Assembly: GCA_018334495.1 (NCBI GenBank)
Contig: JAGXLV010000005.1
Location: forward strand, 16,542-80,541
Reading direction: 5' to 3'
Length of the DNA stretch: 64,000 nucleotides
From: Oleiphilaceae bacterium
GTDB lineage: Bacteria; Pseudomonadota; Gammaproteobacteria; Pseudomonadales; Oleiphilaceae
Both the position numbers and the translations under genes were made by a program. The notes beneath the pieces are model-generated. The model searched no databases and was not told the DNA's origin. It was given only the letters and a program-made list of their open reading frames with translations. Of the stretch, positions 10,801 through 19,413 are shown one piece after another; positions within the stretch are counted from its first letter, which is position 1, and every line of letters starts with the position of its first letter.

Positions 10801-11782
10801 GGTGGATGACAGAGGCAATGTGATTGCCGAAGGCCGGGATATACAGGACGTACAAAAGCGCCTTGATCGGCAGGCAGAGGCGGCGCTCAACACGACCGGC
10901 CCGGAGGAAGCCGCGGAAAAAGCAGTGGAGTCGCGACACTGGCAGTTCGGGCGCCTTCCGGAAGCGGTACAAACCGAAAAAGCGGGCATGCAGGTGACGT
11001 TTTACCCCGCCCTGGAAGACCGGGGCGACACCGTGCGCCAGACCCGTTTTCTGGACCCTCTGACCGCTGAGGATTCCACCCGCCGAGGGGTTGCCAGGCT
11101 GATTCTGCAACGCCTTGGCAATACCCTGGATGACATCGACAGGCGTTTGCCCCGTTTCAAGTCATCTGCGCTTCTGTTCGCGCCCGTGGGTAAGGCCAGC
11201 GCTCTGCTGGATGACCTGCTGCTGGCCACCGCCATGGATCATTTTCTGCCGGACACGCCGCCCCGGTCGGAAGCGGCCCTGACAGAAGCCTACGAGGCAA
11301 GGCGGGGCGACTTTCTGCCCGCCCTGGAAGTGGCGGACCGGCAGCTGTTCGATGCCCTGCAGGGCTACCACAGGGTGATGAAGCAGCTGAAGGGCAAGAT
11401 TTCCCTGGCCCAGGCCAACAGCATGGCCGATCTGAAGTTCCAGCTGCACAACCTTGTATACCCGGGTTTTCTGGTTAATACGCCCTCGGAATGGCTGAAC
11501 CATTTTCCACGCTATTTCGAGGCGGCGGATGTGCGGCTGGAGAAAATGTCCCGTGAAATGGGCCGTGAGCGCGAGTTTCTCCATATCATTGAGCCTCTAT
11601 GGACTCGCTACGCCAAAAAACGGGATGAACAGCAGCGCCAGGGAATACGGGATCCGGAGCTGACGCTCTATCGCTGGATGATTGAGGAGTTCCGCGTATC
11701 GTTTTTCGCCCAGCAACTGGGCACGGCTCTGCCTGTGTCTCTCAAGCGACTGGACAAGCAGTGGCAGAGTGTTCGAGTCTGA
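7859..11782 (+). CDS. hrpA: ATP-dependent DEAH-box RNA helicase HrpA
   Basis: 1307 residues, close to E. coli HrpA (1300). DEAH-box helicase core: GETGSGKTTQIP at about residue 106, DEAHERSLN at about 203, the SAT motif soon after, and QRAGRCGR in motif VI. The helicase-associated HA2 and OB-fold domains and the long HrpA-specific C-terminal domain follow (DUF3418 type, about 700-1300). HrpA resolves stalled ribosome and structured mRNA complexes. It is preceded by a 189-base gap holding the fadD terminator and ends 15 bases from the convergent thioesterase gene. ATG 7859 gives a normal-length N terminus. Confidence 0.97.
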   Translation: MTRASPHNQNHASVEPDAVKAVMAQLHACNQQEAARIRKLVARQKGRPGQKDLEKIGQWLKKGLARVQERQARHKPVGYPAGLPVSDRADDILRALDEHQVVVVAGETGSGKTTQIPKMCMNAGRGIRGLIGHTQPRRIAARSVAARISEELGEAPGEQVGYQIRFTDTTSEQSRVKVMTDGILLAEVQHDRFLDRYDTLIIDEAHERSLNIDFLLGYIRQLLPKRPDLKVIITSATIEVERFSEFFNGAPVIEVSGRTFPVDMCYRPLTGDEDDRDQSWSEGVLSALDEIEDHERSAGQPPGDVLVFLPGEREIRALSKNLRHAELRHTEVLPLYSRLSNQEQNRVFQPHKGRRIVLSTNVAETSLTVPGIRYVIDTGVARLSRYSVRSKIQRLPIEPISQASANQRAGRCGRVAPGICFRLYDETDFINRPEYTDPEILRTNLASVILQMASSGLGEIRHFPFLEPPDNRLINDGYKLLEELGAVDGARKLTLMGRTMARLPVDPRLARMLVTSADQGSLAETLVVIAGLSIQDPRERPQDKQQAADQAHAPFNDKDSDFATLLNIWTFYEEQRQLMSQNQLKRVCQKSFLSWMRMREWRDVHRQLTLICREQKLVLNKQAATYDSLHKSILAGLLGQVATKLEKREYLATRNRKILIFPGSKVAKTSPKWIVAAEIVETSRVFARMVARIEPEWIEPLASHVVKHHYFEPHWERKRAQVMGYEKVTLYGLDVIPRRRIPYSKVDPVESRALFIRRALVEGDYDTRAPFIANNQGLLDTVENLERKTRRRDLLVDEQVLVDFYDERVPATVVSGRHFERWWKSLDEAGLQALELSESDVLQRPLDATTGEQFPDHLEWEGVRYPLSYQFEPAREDDGVTLQVPLMALKQLPGYRLEWLVPGLLREKCIALVKSLPKNLRRNFVPVPDFVDAALQNLSPCNEPLTLKLGEELRRMTGARIDPEAWQPEELPRHLRMNLKVVDDRGNVIAEGRDIQDVQKRLDRQAEAALNTTGPEEAAEKAVESRHWQFGRLPEAVQTEKAGMQVTFYPALEDRGDTVRQTRFLDPLTAEDSTRRGVARLILQRLGNTLDDIDRRLPRFKSSALLFAPVGKASALLDDLLLATAMDHFLPDTPPRSEAALTEAYEARRGDFLPALEVADRQLFDALQGYHRVMKQLKGKISLAQANSMADLKFQLHNLVYPGFLVNTPSEWLNHFPRYFEAADVRLEKMSREMGREREFLHIIEPLWTRYAKKRDEQQRQGIRDPELTLYRWMIEEFRVSFFAQQLGTALPVSLKRLDKQWQSVRV

Positions 11783-11797
11783 TTTTCAAACAGGCCA

Positions 11798-12205
11798 CTA
11801 AGGCGAAGCCAGAGCGCGAAGCTGCTCAGGCAGCGGCGACGATTTGCGGGTCCGGCGGTCAAACCAGACCAGCTTGGCATCGCCTTCGGCATAAAGCGTT
11901 CCGGTTTGTGTATCGGTTATGGTGTACCGGTGCTCCAGACTGGTATTTCCGGCTTTGCCGATAAAGAGGTCAACCTGCACTGTGACCGGGTAGGCCATTT
12001 CCTTTAGAAAAGTGGCACTTGTCTTTATAATGACGGGTCCGGTCGAATCGTCCTGACCGCCCAACTCGAGAGAGGCGAACCAGGTTATCCGGGCTTCCTC
12101 GAAGAAGCGGAAATAGACCGTATTGTTCGCATGGCCAAACGCATCCATATCGCCCCAGCGTAGTGGCATCGTTTGTGTGTGAACGCGTTGTCCCAGGCTG
12201 GACAT
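11798..12205 (-). CDS. acyl-CoA thioesterase, YbgC/4HBT hot-dog family
   Basis: 135 residues using ATG at 12205, preceded on the minus strand by AAAGGAG seven bases away; the longer frame to 12277 has no such site. The 4-hydroxybenzoyl-CoA thioesterase signature LRWGDMDAFGHANNTVYFRFFEEAR is visible (about residues 14-37), with the usual Asp in DMDAFGHANN. These cytoplasmic enzymes hydrolyse acyl-CoA or aryl-CoA; substrate cannot be read from the sequence. It is divergent from mlaA (105-base gap) and convergent with hrpA. Confidence 0.88.
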   Translation of the reverse strand: MSSLGQRVHTQTMPLRWGDMDAFGHANNTVYFRFFEEARITWFASLELGGQDDSTGPVIIKTSATFLKEMAYPVTVQVDLFIGKAGNTSLEHRYTITDTQTGTLYAEGDAKLVWFDRRTRKSSPLPEQLRALASP

Positions 12206-12310
12206 GGCAACTCCTTTGGCTGGTGGATTATCCGAAATCAGGAAAAATCGGTAACACAATCCGGCATTATCACTCAAAAAAGTACTCCATTAAAATTTCG
12301 GATCCTAACT

Positions 12311-13108
12311 ATGCGTGCAAAAGGTTCATCGGCAGTTTTTACAAAGCTCTTTCTCATCATGATCCTGGCCTCGCCGGGGCCGGCCTGGGCCGTGTATACC
12401 GGGGAGGATGGCGAGAGCTTCGAGGACGTTGAAATGGACGACGAGGCCGGCTCTGAAGCGGATCCTCTGGAGGCCTGGAACCGCAGGGTTTTCAGTTTTA
12501 ACCAGTTTGTGGATGACTGGTTTTTGCGTCCCGTGGCCAGCACTTATCGCAGGGTGTTGCCGGAGTTTGCGGATAAGGCGGTCACCAATTTCTTCAATAA
12601 TCTGGGTGAAGTGCCCAATTTCTTTAACAGTGTTTTTCAGCTCAAACCCGAGTCCGCTGTCGTGGCGGCGAGCCGGTTCACCTTCAATACGGTGTTTGGT
12701 CTGGGCGGTTTGATTGACGTAAGCACACCCAATGACCTGCCGGAACGTGACGAAGATTTTGGTCAGACCCTGGGCTATTGGGGCGTCAATCCAGGCGCCT
12801 ATCTGATGCTTCCGCTGCTGGGCCCCTCGACTGTCCGGGACCTGGGGGGTACGGGTGTGGATGTGTTCGCCCTGCCGTCGCTTTGGGACCTCGCGGACAC
12901 GCCGGAGGAGTACTATGCCCGTGCGCTTGATATTGTCGACACGCGAGCGGATCTCATTCCCGCCGAGGATTTCATCTACGGAGACAGCTACACGTTCGTA
13001 CGGAATGCTTATTTGCAGCGCCGTGAATACGCCATTAATGACGGTAAAACAGAGGAAGATCCGTTTGCCTCCGATGACGACGAAGATCTGATGCTTGAGG
13101 ATTTCTGA
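12311..13108 (+). CDS. mlaA: MlaA/VacJ outer-membrane phospholipid transport protein, no lipobox
   Basis: 265 residues from ATG 12311. It follows the MlaA pattern closely: DPLEAWNRRVFSFNQFVDDWFLRPVA, then FFNNLGEVPNFFNSVFQ, FGLGGLIDVSTPNDLP, EDFGQTLGYWGVNPGAYLMLPLLGPST and DPF near the C terminus. MlaA removes mislocalised phospholipids from the outer leaflet and feeds the MlaC-MlaFEDB system. E. coli MlaA is a lipoprotein, but here the signal peptide ends GPAWA with no cysteine, and I find no cysteine in the whole protein. It is therefore predicted to be a soluble or integral exported protein. The C terminus is a run of acidic residues. Confidence 0.9.
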   Translation: MRAKGSSAVFTKLFLIMILASPGPAWAVYTGEDGESFEDVEMDDEAGSEADPLEAWNRRVFSFNQFVDDWFLRPVASTYRRVLPEFADKAVTNFFNNLGEVPNFFNSVFQLKPESAVVAASRFTFNTVFGLGGLIDVSTPNDLPERDEDFGQTLGYWGVNPGAYLMLPLLGPSTVRDLGGTGVDVFALPSLWDLADTPEEYYARALDIVDTRADLIPAEDFIYGDSYTFVRNAYLQRREYAINDGKTEEDPFASDDDEDLMLEDF

Positions 13109-13157
13109 GGCGAAAAGATCACAATAGCTGCAAATACACGTGGGGGAGTGGTGGCAG

Positions 13158-14639
13158 ATGAAAGACAGCAAAATCCGTAAATTGCGCAAAATGCTGGCAG
13201 AAGCTCCCAACTATGAGGCGTGGAAAGAAGCAGCTCTGGAGTTGGATTTCCTGGAAGGCAATGTGGAGTGGCGGGAAGATTTCGTCTCCGACCTTTATCA
13301 CTATGAACTTATTTATGAACGCCTGGACAATTTACGGTTCTACCATGAAAAACACGATTACCACCGGTTGATCCGGGCCCTGCGTGAAGGTTTGCATCAC
13401 GACCTTGGCAATATGGCAAATCCCGCACTTTATACGCGGTCCCGGGTTGGCACCAAGCACCTGATTGAGGAATACATCACTCAGGTTTGCGAATCGCTCA
13501 ATTTTCTCTGCGATACCCCCATTCGCGGTTTTGAGCGGCCCGACAAGCTGAAGTTCTTTCGCGAAATTCTGACCAGTTACGGTCGCCCCAGTCTTCTGCT
13601 CAGCGGCGGGGCCACGCTTGGTATATTCCATCTGGGCGTAATCAAAGCGCTCTGGGAAAAAGGACTGCTTCCGCAAGTCATTGCCGGCTCCAGCGTTGGC
13701 GCTGTCATCGCTGGCCTGCTCGGCGTCCACACCGACGATGAAATTCCTGCCATGCTCGACCCCGATGCGCATTACCTGGACGCCTGGAAGTGGAAGGGCA
13801 TCTACAGTGCGCTGCGCGGTGAGGGTTTGATGGACCAGAAACAGTTGCAGGCCTGCCTTCGAGCCAATATCGGCGAGTACACCTTTGAAGAAGCGTTCGA
13901 AAGAACCGGCCGCTCCATTAATGTCAGTGCTTCGCCGGTTCAGGTGCACCAGAAAGCACGCCTGCTTTGCGGCTACACCTCGCCGTATCTGTTGGTCTGG
14001 AGCGGTGTGCTGGCCAGCGCCGCCGTGCCGGGTATCTACCCGCCGGTGATCCTGATGAAGAAAGATATCCATGGCAATGTCGTGCCTTATACCACGCGCC
14101 TGCGTTTCGTTGATGGCTCGGTTGTGAGCGACCTGCCGGTGGAACGTCTGCGTCATCTATACGATGTCAATTTTACCATTGTCAGCCAGACCAATCCCCA
14201 TGTGGTGCCTTTTCTCAGCGGCCGGGGCGAGGATGAGAAACTCAACCTGGCGAAACTGCCCATGCACTTGCTGAAAGCGGAAATCCAGTTTCACGGCCAG
14301 GGCCTGTTCGACTTCATGAGAAAGCGCATGCGCCCGGAATTGCTGCGGCAGGTTTCCGGCCAGCTTTACACCATCATGGCGCAGCGGTATTCCGGCGACG
14401 TCACCATCGCCCCCCACTATCAGTTCAGGCACTACCGGAAGATGCTGTCCAATCCGGACCCGGCCTTTGTCCGGCAGATGATCCTGGAAGGGGAGCGCGC
14501 GACCTGGCCGAAGATGGCCATGATTCGTTCCCATGCCCATATAGCCAATACCCTTGAACGCTGTATACGGCGTCTGCGTGACCGCAAAACCGCGGCATCG
14601 GGGGATTTACGCGTGGTTCCCGCTACCGACACGGTGTGA
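13158..14639 (+). CDS. DUF3336-patatin lipase (TGL3/SDP1-like)
   Basis: 493 residues from ATG 13158, which has GGGGGAG nine bases upstream; an in-frame GTG at 13140 is the alternative. The N-terminal 140 residues match the DUF3336 helical domain (AEAPNYEAWKEAALELDFLEG). The patatin domain follows: oxyanion loop SGGATLGIFHLGV, nucleophile elbow GSSVG with catalytic Ser179, and the dyad Asp in DGSVVSDLP at 319. The combination is typical of the triacylglycerol/phospholipid lipases known from yeast Tgl3-5 and plant SDP1 and of some bacteria. No signal peptide, so it acts in the cytoplasm or at the membrane face. It lies 49 bases after mlaA, both being lipid-related. Confidence 0.9.
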   Translation: MKDSKIRKLRKMLAEAPNYEAWKEAALELDFLEGNVEWREDFVSDLYHYELIYERLDNLRFYHEKHDYHRLIRALREGLHHDLGNMANPALYTRSRVGTKHLIEEYITQVCESLNFLCDTPIRGFERPDKLKFFREILTSYGRPSLLLSGGATLGIFHLGVIKALWEKGLLPQVIAGSSVGAVIAGLLGVHTDDEIPAMLDPDAHYLDAWKWKGIYSALRGEGLMDQKQLQACLRANIGEYTFEEAFERTGRSINVSASPVQVHQKARLLCGYTSPYLLVWSGVLASAAVPGIYPPVILMKKDIHGNVVPYTTRLRFVDGSVVSDLPVERLRHLYDVNFTIVSQTNPHVVPFLSGRGEDEKLNLAKLPMHLLKAEIQFHGQGLFDFMRKRMRPELLRQVSGQLYTIMAQRYSGDVTIAPHYQFRHYRKMLSNPDPAFVRQMILEGERATWPKMAMIRSHAHIANTLERCIRRLRDRKTAASGDLRVVPATDTV

Positions 14640-14719
14640 ACGTGAGGACGGCTGGAGTAGCCGCCGGCAGACCGTGAAGGTATGATTGAACACCCCCGCT
14701 GGCACCAGACTGGACTTTC

Positions 14720-16408
14720 ATGTATTACGATTTTTTCGGCTTTCGGGAACCGCCTTTTTCGATAGCCCCCGACCCGCGTTATCTGTACCTCAGTGAGCGC
14801 CATAAAGAAGCTCTGGCCCATCTGATGTATGGCGTTCAGGGCCAGGGCGGTTTTATTGTTATTACCGGGGAAGTTGGCACCGGCAAGACCACTGTCAGCC
14901 GTTGTTTTATCAGCAATGCGCCGGATTACGTCGATATTGCCCTGGTGCTGAATCCCAAGCTGTCCGCGCGCGAATTACTTTCCAGCATTTGCGATGAGCT
15001 GGGTATTGTTCATCCAGTGGGCTTGAGCATTAAAATACTCATCGACCTGATTAACAAGGACCTGTTGGCCGCCTACGGAGCCGGACGGCATAAGGTGCTG
15101 ATCATTGATGAGGCACAGAACCTGTCGGCAGAGGTGCTTGAGCAACTGCGCCTGCTGACCAACCTTGAAACAGCGGAAAAAAAGCTTCTGCAGATTGTAT
15201 TGCTGGGCCAGCCGGAGTTGCAGGAAATGCTGTCCCGCCCGTCTCTTCGCCAGTTGTCACAGCGCATCACTGCGCGCTATCACCTGGACGCCATTCATCG
15301 CCGCGAATTGCCTGCTTACTTGCGTTATCGGCTCAGTGTGGCAGGCCAGGGAGCGGAGTTGTTCACGCCCGCGGCGATCAGGCGGCTGTACCGTCTCAGC
15401 GGCGGCGTACCCCGGCTGATTAACCTGATCAGTGACCGCGCCTTGCTGGGCGCCTACAGCGCTGACGAGCACAAGGTCACCGGCGGTCACATACGCCGCG
15501 CCGGCGGGGAAGTTTTCGGGAGCGCCAGTTCAGAGAAGCTGTGGCCGGTCATGCGCTACGCCACCCTGGCGGTAGCCTTGAGCATTGTCGTGGTTCTGGC
15601 GCTCACGGTCCCGGATCGGGATGAGTCAAGCCTCCGTGCCGACATTGAATTGCCCAACACATCCGGCGCGGTTGAGCGCGAGGATGCCGGGCAGAAGGAC
15701 GCGCCTGGTGCAAGCGAAGACGACGCAGCGGAGGGACAAAAATCGGCTGCCACAACGACGAGTGTCCCGGCCCAGCCTGAGCCGGCCTGGGATATTACCC
15801 GTGACGCGATGAGCCTGGATGCCGCATTCGAAACACTTTTCAGCCGCTGGGGCGTCAACTACCTTCCCGAAACGACGACAACGGCCTGCGATCATGCTGA
15901 GAGTCTTGAGCTCAGGTGTTTGTATCGTCGTGGCAACTGGCGAAGTCTGGAGCGAATCGATCGTCCGGTCATTCTCGATCTTGAGGAGTTGCCCGGTGAT
16001 GATCGTTTCGTCACCCTGGTGTCATTGGACGGTGACCGGGCGACTATTGCCACGGCTAGCGGCGAAGAGCGGCTTCCAATTGCAACCATCAAGCGCTATT
16101 GGCTGGGTCAATACAGATTGCTTTGGCGGGTTCCGCCCTTTCTGTCCGCCACGACACAAGTCGTGCCGAAAGACCGTAAAGCCCTGTGGCTCACGGCGCG
16201 ATTAATGCGGCTGATTGAACTTCATGCCGCCGATGGCAGAGAGCGGGAAGAGATCGAATCGATGAACCTGTCTGATCAGCTGCGCTGGTATCAGGAGCGC
16301 AAGGGCCTGAAAGTCGATGGTATTGCAGGGCCCATGACGCTGATCCAGATGAGCGGAGACCTTGAAGAAGACCGGCCACGGTTGTTCTCAGGGGAGGGTC
16401 AGGGCTGA
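14720..16408 (+). CDS. gspA: type II secretion ATPase GspA/ExeA with peptidoglycan-binding domain
   Basis: 562 residues. The N-terminal AAA ATPase domain begins with the characteristic YYDFFGFREPPFSIAPDPR and has Walker A GEVGTGKTT at residue 50 and Walker B VLIIDEAQN. A single membrane helix is at about 277-296, followed by a Pro/Ala-rich periplasmic linker and a C-terminal peptidoglycan-binding_1 domain (about 495-550, LRWYQERKGLKVDGIAGPMT). ExeA of Aeromonas (about 547 residues) uses this arrangement to bind peptidoglycan and help place the GspD secretin. The stop codon TGA overlaps the ATG of gspB by one base, so translation is coupled. No other gsp genes are in the window. Confidence 0.92.
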   Translation: MYYDFFGFREPPFSIAPDPRYLYLSERHKEALAHLMYGVQGQGGFIVITGEVGTGKTTVSRCFISNAPDYVDIALVLNPKLSARELLSSICDELGIVHPVGLSIKILIDLINKDLLAAYGAGRHKVLIIDEAQNLSAEVLEQLRLLTNLETAEKKLLQIVLLGQPELQEMLSRPSLRQLSQRITARYHLDAIHRRELPAYLRYRLSVAGQGAELFTPAAIRRLYRLSGGVPRLINLISDRALLGAYSADEHKVTGGHIRRAGGEVFGSASSEKLWPVMRYATLAVALSIVVVLALTVPDRDESSLRADIELPNTSGAVEREDAGQKDAPGASEDDAAEGQKSAATTTSVPAQPEPAWDITRDAMSLDAAFETLFSRWGVNYLPETTTTACDHAESLELRCLYRRGNWRSLERIDRPVILDLEELPGDDRFVTLVSLDGDRATIATASGEERLPIATIKRYWLGQYRLLWRVPPFLSATTQVVPKDRKALWLTARLMRLIELHAADGREREEIESMNLSDQLRWYQERKGLKVDGIAGPMTLIQMSGDLEEDRPRLFSGEGQG

Positions 16409-17154
16409 TGTCCTATATCCTGGACGCTTTGCGAAAGTCCGAAAGCGATCGCCAACAGGGCCGTGTTCCGGACCTGGGCCGTCAGCTCCAGCTGATCCAT
16501 CAGCCCCGGCGCCGGAAATGGCCGGCATTGATCTGGGTCAGCCTGGGTTTGACGCTGAATGCCATGGTTCTGGCGGTCCTGTTTTGGCCGTCGCTGACCG
16601 CTTTTATCTCGGACCCGTCGTCTGGCGCGACCACCAAGAGCGTCGCCTCATCGCCCCTTGTAAAAGCTGAGCCCGAGCCTCCACCTGAGGCGGAAACCGA
16701 AGAGCCGACCGTAACCGGGACGGTGGCGCCGGAACTGGAGCCGGAGCTTGCGCCGGAGACCGAACCGGCGGCGATTCCTGATCCGGAAGCTGCCGTTCTG
16801 ACGAACAATCCCGCCCAGCCCATGGTTATCGTGCCATCCTGGCAGGTGTCGCCGGACACGCGGCTCCAGAATACGACGGCCCCGGATGCACCGGAAAACG
16901 CCGGGCGTGTGCTTCATCTGATGGAATTGCCAAGGTCCTTCCAGCGTGACATTCCAACCCTGATCTTTAACAGCCACCTTTACGCTTCAAACCCGGCCGC
17001 GCGCCGGGTGATGATTAATGACAACTACCTGCGCCCGGGTGACCGTTTTTCCGGCATCCTGGTCGAGCAGATCACAGTCGACGGCGTGGTTCTGAGCTTT
17101 AATGGCCAGCGCTTCCGTGTCGGCGTGGTTCGAAACTGGATAAGCCCCAACTGA
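16408..17154 (+). CDS. gspB: general secretion pathway protein GspB/ExeB
   Basis: 248 residues. It begins MSYILDALRKSESDRQQG, the signature N terminus of GspB/ExeB, then a membrane helix at about 39-60, a Pro/Glu-rich periplasmic linker, and the conserved C-terminal domain (LPRSFQRDIPTLIFNSHLYA...MINDNYLRPGDRFSG...LSFNGQRFRVGV). GspB works with GspA to insert the type II secretin in the outer membrane. Start overlaps gspA by one base and its own stop overlaps the dinG start by one base. Confidence 0.92.
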   Translation: MSYILDALRKSESDRQQGRVPDLGRQLQLIHQPRRRKWPALIWVSLGLTLNAMVLAVLFWPSLTAFISDPSSGATTKSVASSPLVKAEPEPPPEAETEEPTVTGTVAPELEPELAPETEPAAIPDPEAAVLTNNPAQPMVIVPSWQVSPDTRLQNTTAPDAPENAGRVLHLMELPRSFQRDIPTLIFNSHLYASNPAARRVMINDNYLRPGDRFSGILVEQITVDGVVLSFNGQRFRVGVVRNWISPN

Positions 17155-19319
17155 TGCCGCTCTCCGATTCCGTAAAAACCGAAATCCAGCAAACCTATCG
17201 CGATGTCCTCAGCGGTAAGGGCATCAGGGCGCGGTATGGCCAACGCCTGATGATCGCGGAAATTGCGCGCTATATGGGCGGTATCACCGCCAATGACGGT
17301 GAGCGCACATCGCCCCCGGCCAGTTGTGTCGTGGAAGCCGGTACCGGTACCGGCAAAACATTGGCCTACCTGATTGCGGCCATACCGGTGGCCAGGGCGC
17401 TCGGTAAAAAACTGGTGATCTCCACGGCTACCGTGGCGCTGCAGGACCAGATTGTTCACAAGGATCTGCCGGACCTGAAGCACCACAGTTCCCTGGACTT
17501 TTCCTGGACTCTGGCCAAGGGACGCGGCCGTTATCTCTGCCTGTCCCGGCTCGAAGGCCGTCTGCACGAGGAAGGCATTGGCGACAGTGAAAGCATGCCC
17601 CTGTTTCTGGTGGACACAGCCAGGGATGATGAGCCTGGCACCCGGCAGTTTTTCGAGGATATGCTGGCACGGTATGGTAGCCAGGAATGGGATGGCGACC
17701 GTGATCACTGGCCCAGCCAGATTCCCGATGACACCTGGCGCCAGGTGACCACTGACCATCGTCAGTGCACCAACCGCCATTGCAGTTATTTCGACAGCTG
17801 CGCCTTTTTCGAGGCCCGCAAGGGCCTTGAGGATGCGGATATCATCGTGGCCAATCACGATCTGGTGCTGGCGGACCTGGCGCTTGGCGGTGGTGCAATT
17901 CTGCCTGAGCCGGAAAATGCCCTGTTTATTTTCGACGAGGCGCATCATCTGCCGGACAAGGCGCTCAACCACTTTGCCGCGTCCGTGCCTCTCAACAGTA
18001 CCCGCCAGTGGCTCAAACAGCTTAGCCAGGCCCTGAGCAAAATTCCGCCTTTCCTGACGCCCGGCACCCAGGCCGCCAAGACGGTGGATAAAATCAGCGC
18101 CGCGGCCCGTGAGGTGGACGGGATATTGACCCAACTCTACGACGAGGCCGAGCAGAACACGGACTGGGCTTTCAGTGAGGAGCGCAAATCGGCCCAGTGG
18201 CGTTATCCGGACGGGGAGTTACCCGACGCCCTGGCCGAGCTGGCCAAATCCGCACAACTGGCAACCGCGGCCCTGGTTCGCCAACTGGGCGTATTGGTGG
18301 ATGAACTCCAGAAAGCCTTTGACGACAAGCGCGAGCATGATGTGGACCGGCAGACAGCGGAGGCCTGGTTTCCGCTGATGGGCGGGTTTCACAGCCGTTC
18401 GGAAGACCAGCTCCGTTTGTGGGTGGCCTGGTGTGAAAAGCAGGGCGGTGATAACGATGATAAAAGCCGTAAACGCCGGGGTCCGCCGTCGGCGCGATGG
18501 TCGGTCCGACAGCGCTGGGAACACGCCGAGGAGATCACCCTCTACAGCAGCCCCGTGCTGGCGGACAGCCTGCTTTACACACGGCTGTGGTCCCGTGTCT
18601 TCGGCGCCATCCTGACCAGTGCCACGCTGACCGCTCTGGGCAGTTTTGATCGCCTCCAGTCCAGGGCCGGGCTGCCGGAGGCCAGCCGTTTTCTGGTGGT
18701 GCCCAGTTCGTTCCGGTACGGCGAAATGGCGACGGTTGAGGTGCCTGAGATGCCGGCCCTGCCGACCGACGTGGAAGCGTTCACCGAAGCACTGGTGGCG
18801 CGTCTTCCTGATTTGTGGTCAGGTGTGAAGGCGACACTCGTGCTGTTTACTTCGCGCCGGATGATGAGTACCGTGCGCGACCGCCTGGCGCCGGAATACC
18901 CGGAGCTGATTACCACCCAGGACGACATGGCCAAGGGCGAGGTGCTCAAGCGCCATTGCCAGCGCGTCGACGAGGGACGCGCCAGTGTGCTCTTTGGCGT
19001 TGCCAGTTTTGCCGAGGGGATCGACTTGCCGGGGCGCTATCTCGATCACGTCGTGATTACCCGGCTACCGTTTTCGGTGCCGGACGACCCTATTGATGCG
19101 AGCCTGGCGGAGTGGGTGACCAGCCGTGGCGGCAACCCGTTTATGGAAATAACGGTGCCGGATGCATCCATCAAACTGGTGCAGGCGGTGGGCCGCTTGC
19201 TGCGGACGGAATCCGATACCGGCCGCGTCACCATTCTTGATCGACGTATTGTAAGCCGTCGTTATGGTCAGTTGTTGCTGGATGCTTTGCCGCCGTTTCG
19301 CAGAGTGATTCAACGCTAG
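17154..19319 (+). CDS. dinG: ATP-dependent DNA helicase DinG (4Fe-4S)
   Basis: 721 residues. XPD-like superfamily 2 helicase: EAGTGTGKTLAYL (Walker A), FDEAHH (DEAH box), and motif VI QAVGRLLRT. Four cysteines at 129, 205, 210 and 216 match the E. coli DinG cluster in spacing (C194, C199, C205 there, 5 and 6 apart), so the Fe-S cluster should be intact. DinG unwinds R-loops and D-loops. ATG 17154 shares one base with the gspB stop. In E. coli dinG is a LexA-regulated single gene; no LexA-type CTGT-N8-ACAG site is visible upstream of gspA or dinG here. Confidence 0.93.
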   Translation: MPLSDSVKTEIQQTYRDVLSGKGIRARYGQRLMIAEIARYMGGITANDGERTSPPASCVVEAGTGTGKTLAYLIAAIPVARALGKKLVISTATVALQDQIVHKDLPDLKHHSSLDFSWTLAKGRGRYLCLSRLEGRLHEEGIGDSESMPLFLVDTARDDEPGTRQFFEDMLARYGSQEWDGDRDHWPSQIPDDTWRQVTTDHRQCTNRHCSYFDSCAFFEARKGLEDADIIVANHDLVLADLALGGGAILPEPENALFIFDEAHHLPDKALNHFAASVPLNSTRQWLKQLSQALSKIPPFLTPGTQAAKTVDKISAAAREVDGILTQLYDEAEQNTDWAFSEERKSAQWRYPDGELPDALAELAKSAQLATAALVRQLGVLVDELQKAFDDKREHDVDRQTAEAWFPLMGGFHSRSEDQLRLWVAWCEKQGGDNDDKSRKRRGPPSARWSVRQRWEHAEEITLYSSPVLADSLLYTRLWSRVFGAILTSATLTALGSFDRLQSRAGLPEASRFLVVPSSFRYGEMATVEVPEMPALPTDVEAFTEALVARLPDLWSGVKATLVLFTSRRMMSTVRDRLAPEYPELITTQDDMAKGEVLKRHCQRVDEGRASVLFGVASFAEGIDLPGRYLDHVVITRLPFSVPDDPIDASLAEWVTSRGGNPFMEITVPDASIKLVQAVGRLLRTESDTGRVTILDRRIVSRRYGQLLLDALPPFRRVIQR

Positions 19320-19413
19320 GGGTTTACCGCCTTGTGGTTAACCCGGTGGAATTTGGTCTACACTTGGCCTGTCGGGGCCGTTTGTTGGGCAACCAAAGTG
19401 CCGGATAACGGCG

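Noticed and set aside
9866..11110. 414-codon minus-strand frame inside hrpA
   Set aside because: Antisense to a conserved helicase; long open antisense frames are expected in GC-rich coding DNA.
16300..17160. LexA box for dinG
   Set aside because: No CTGT-N8-ACAG motif was found around the dinG start.
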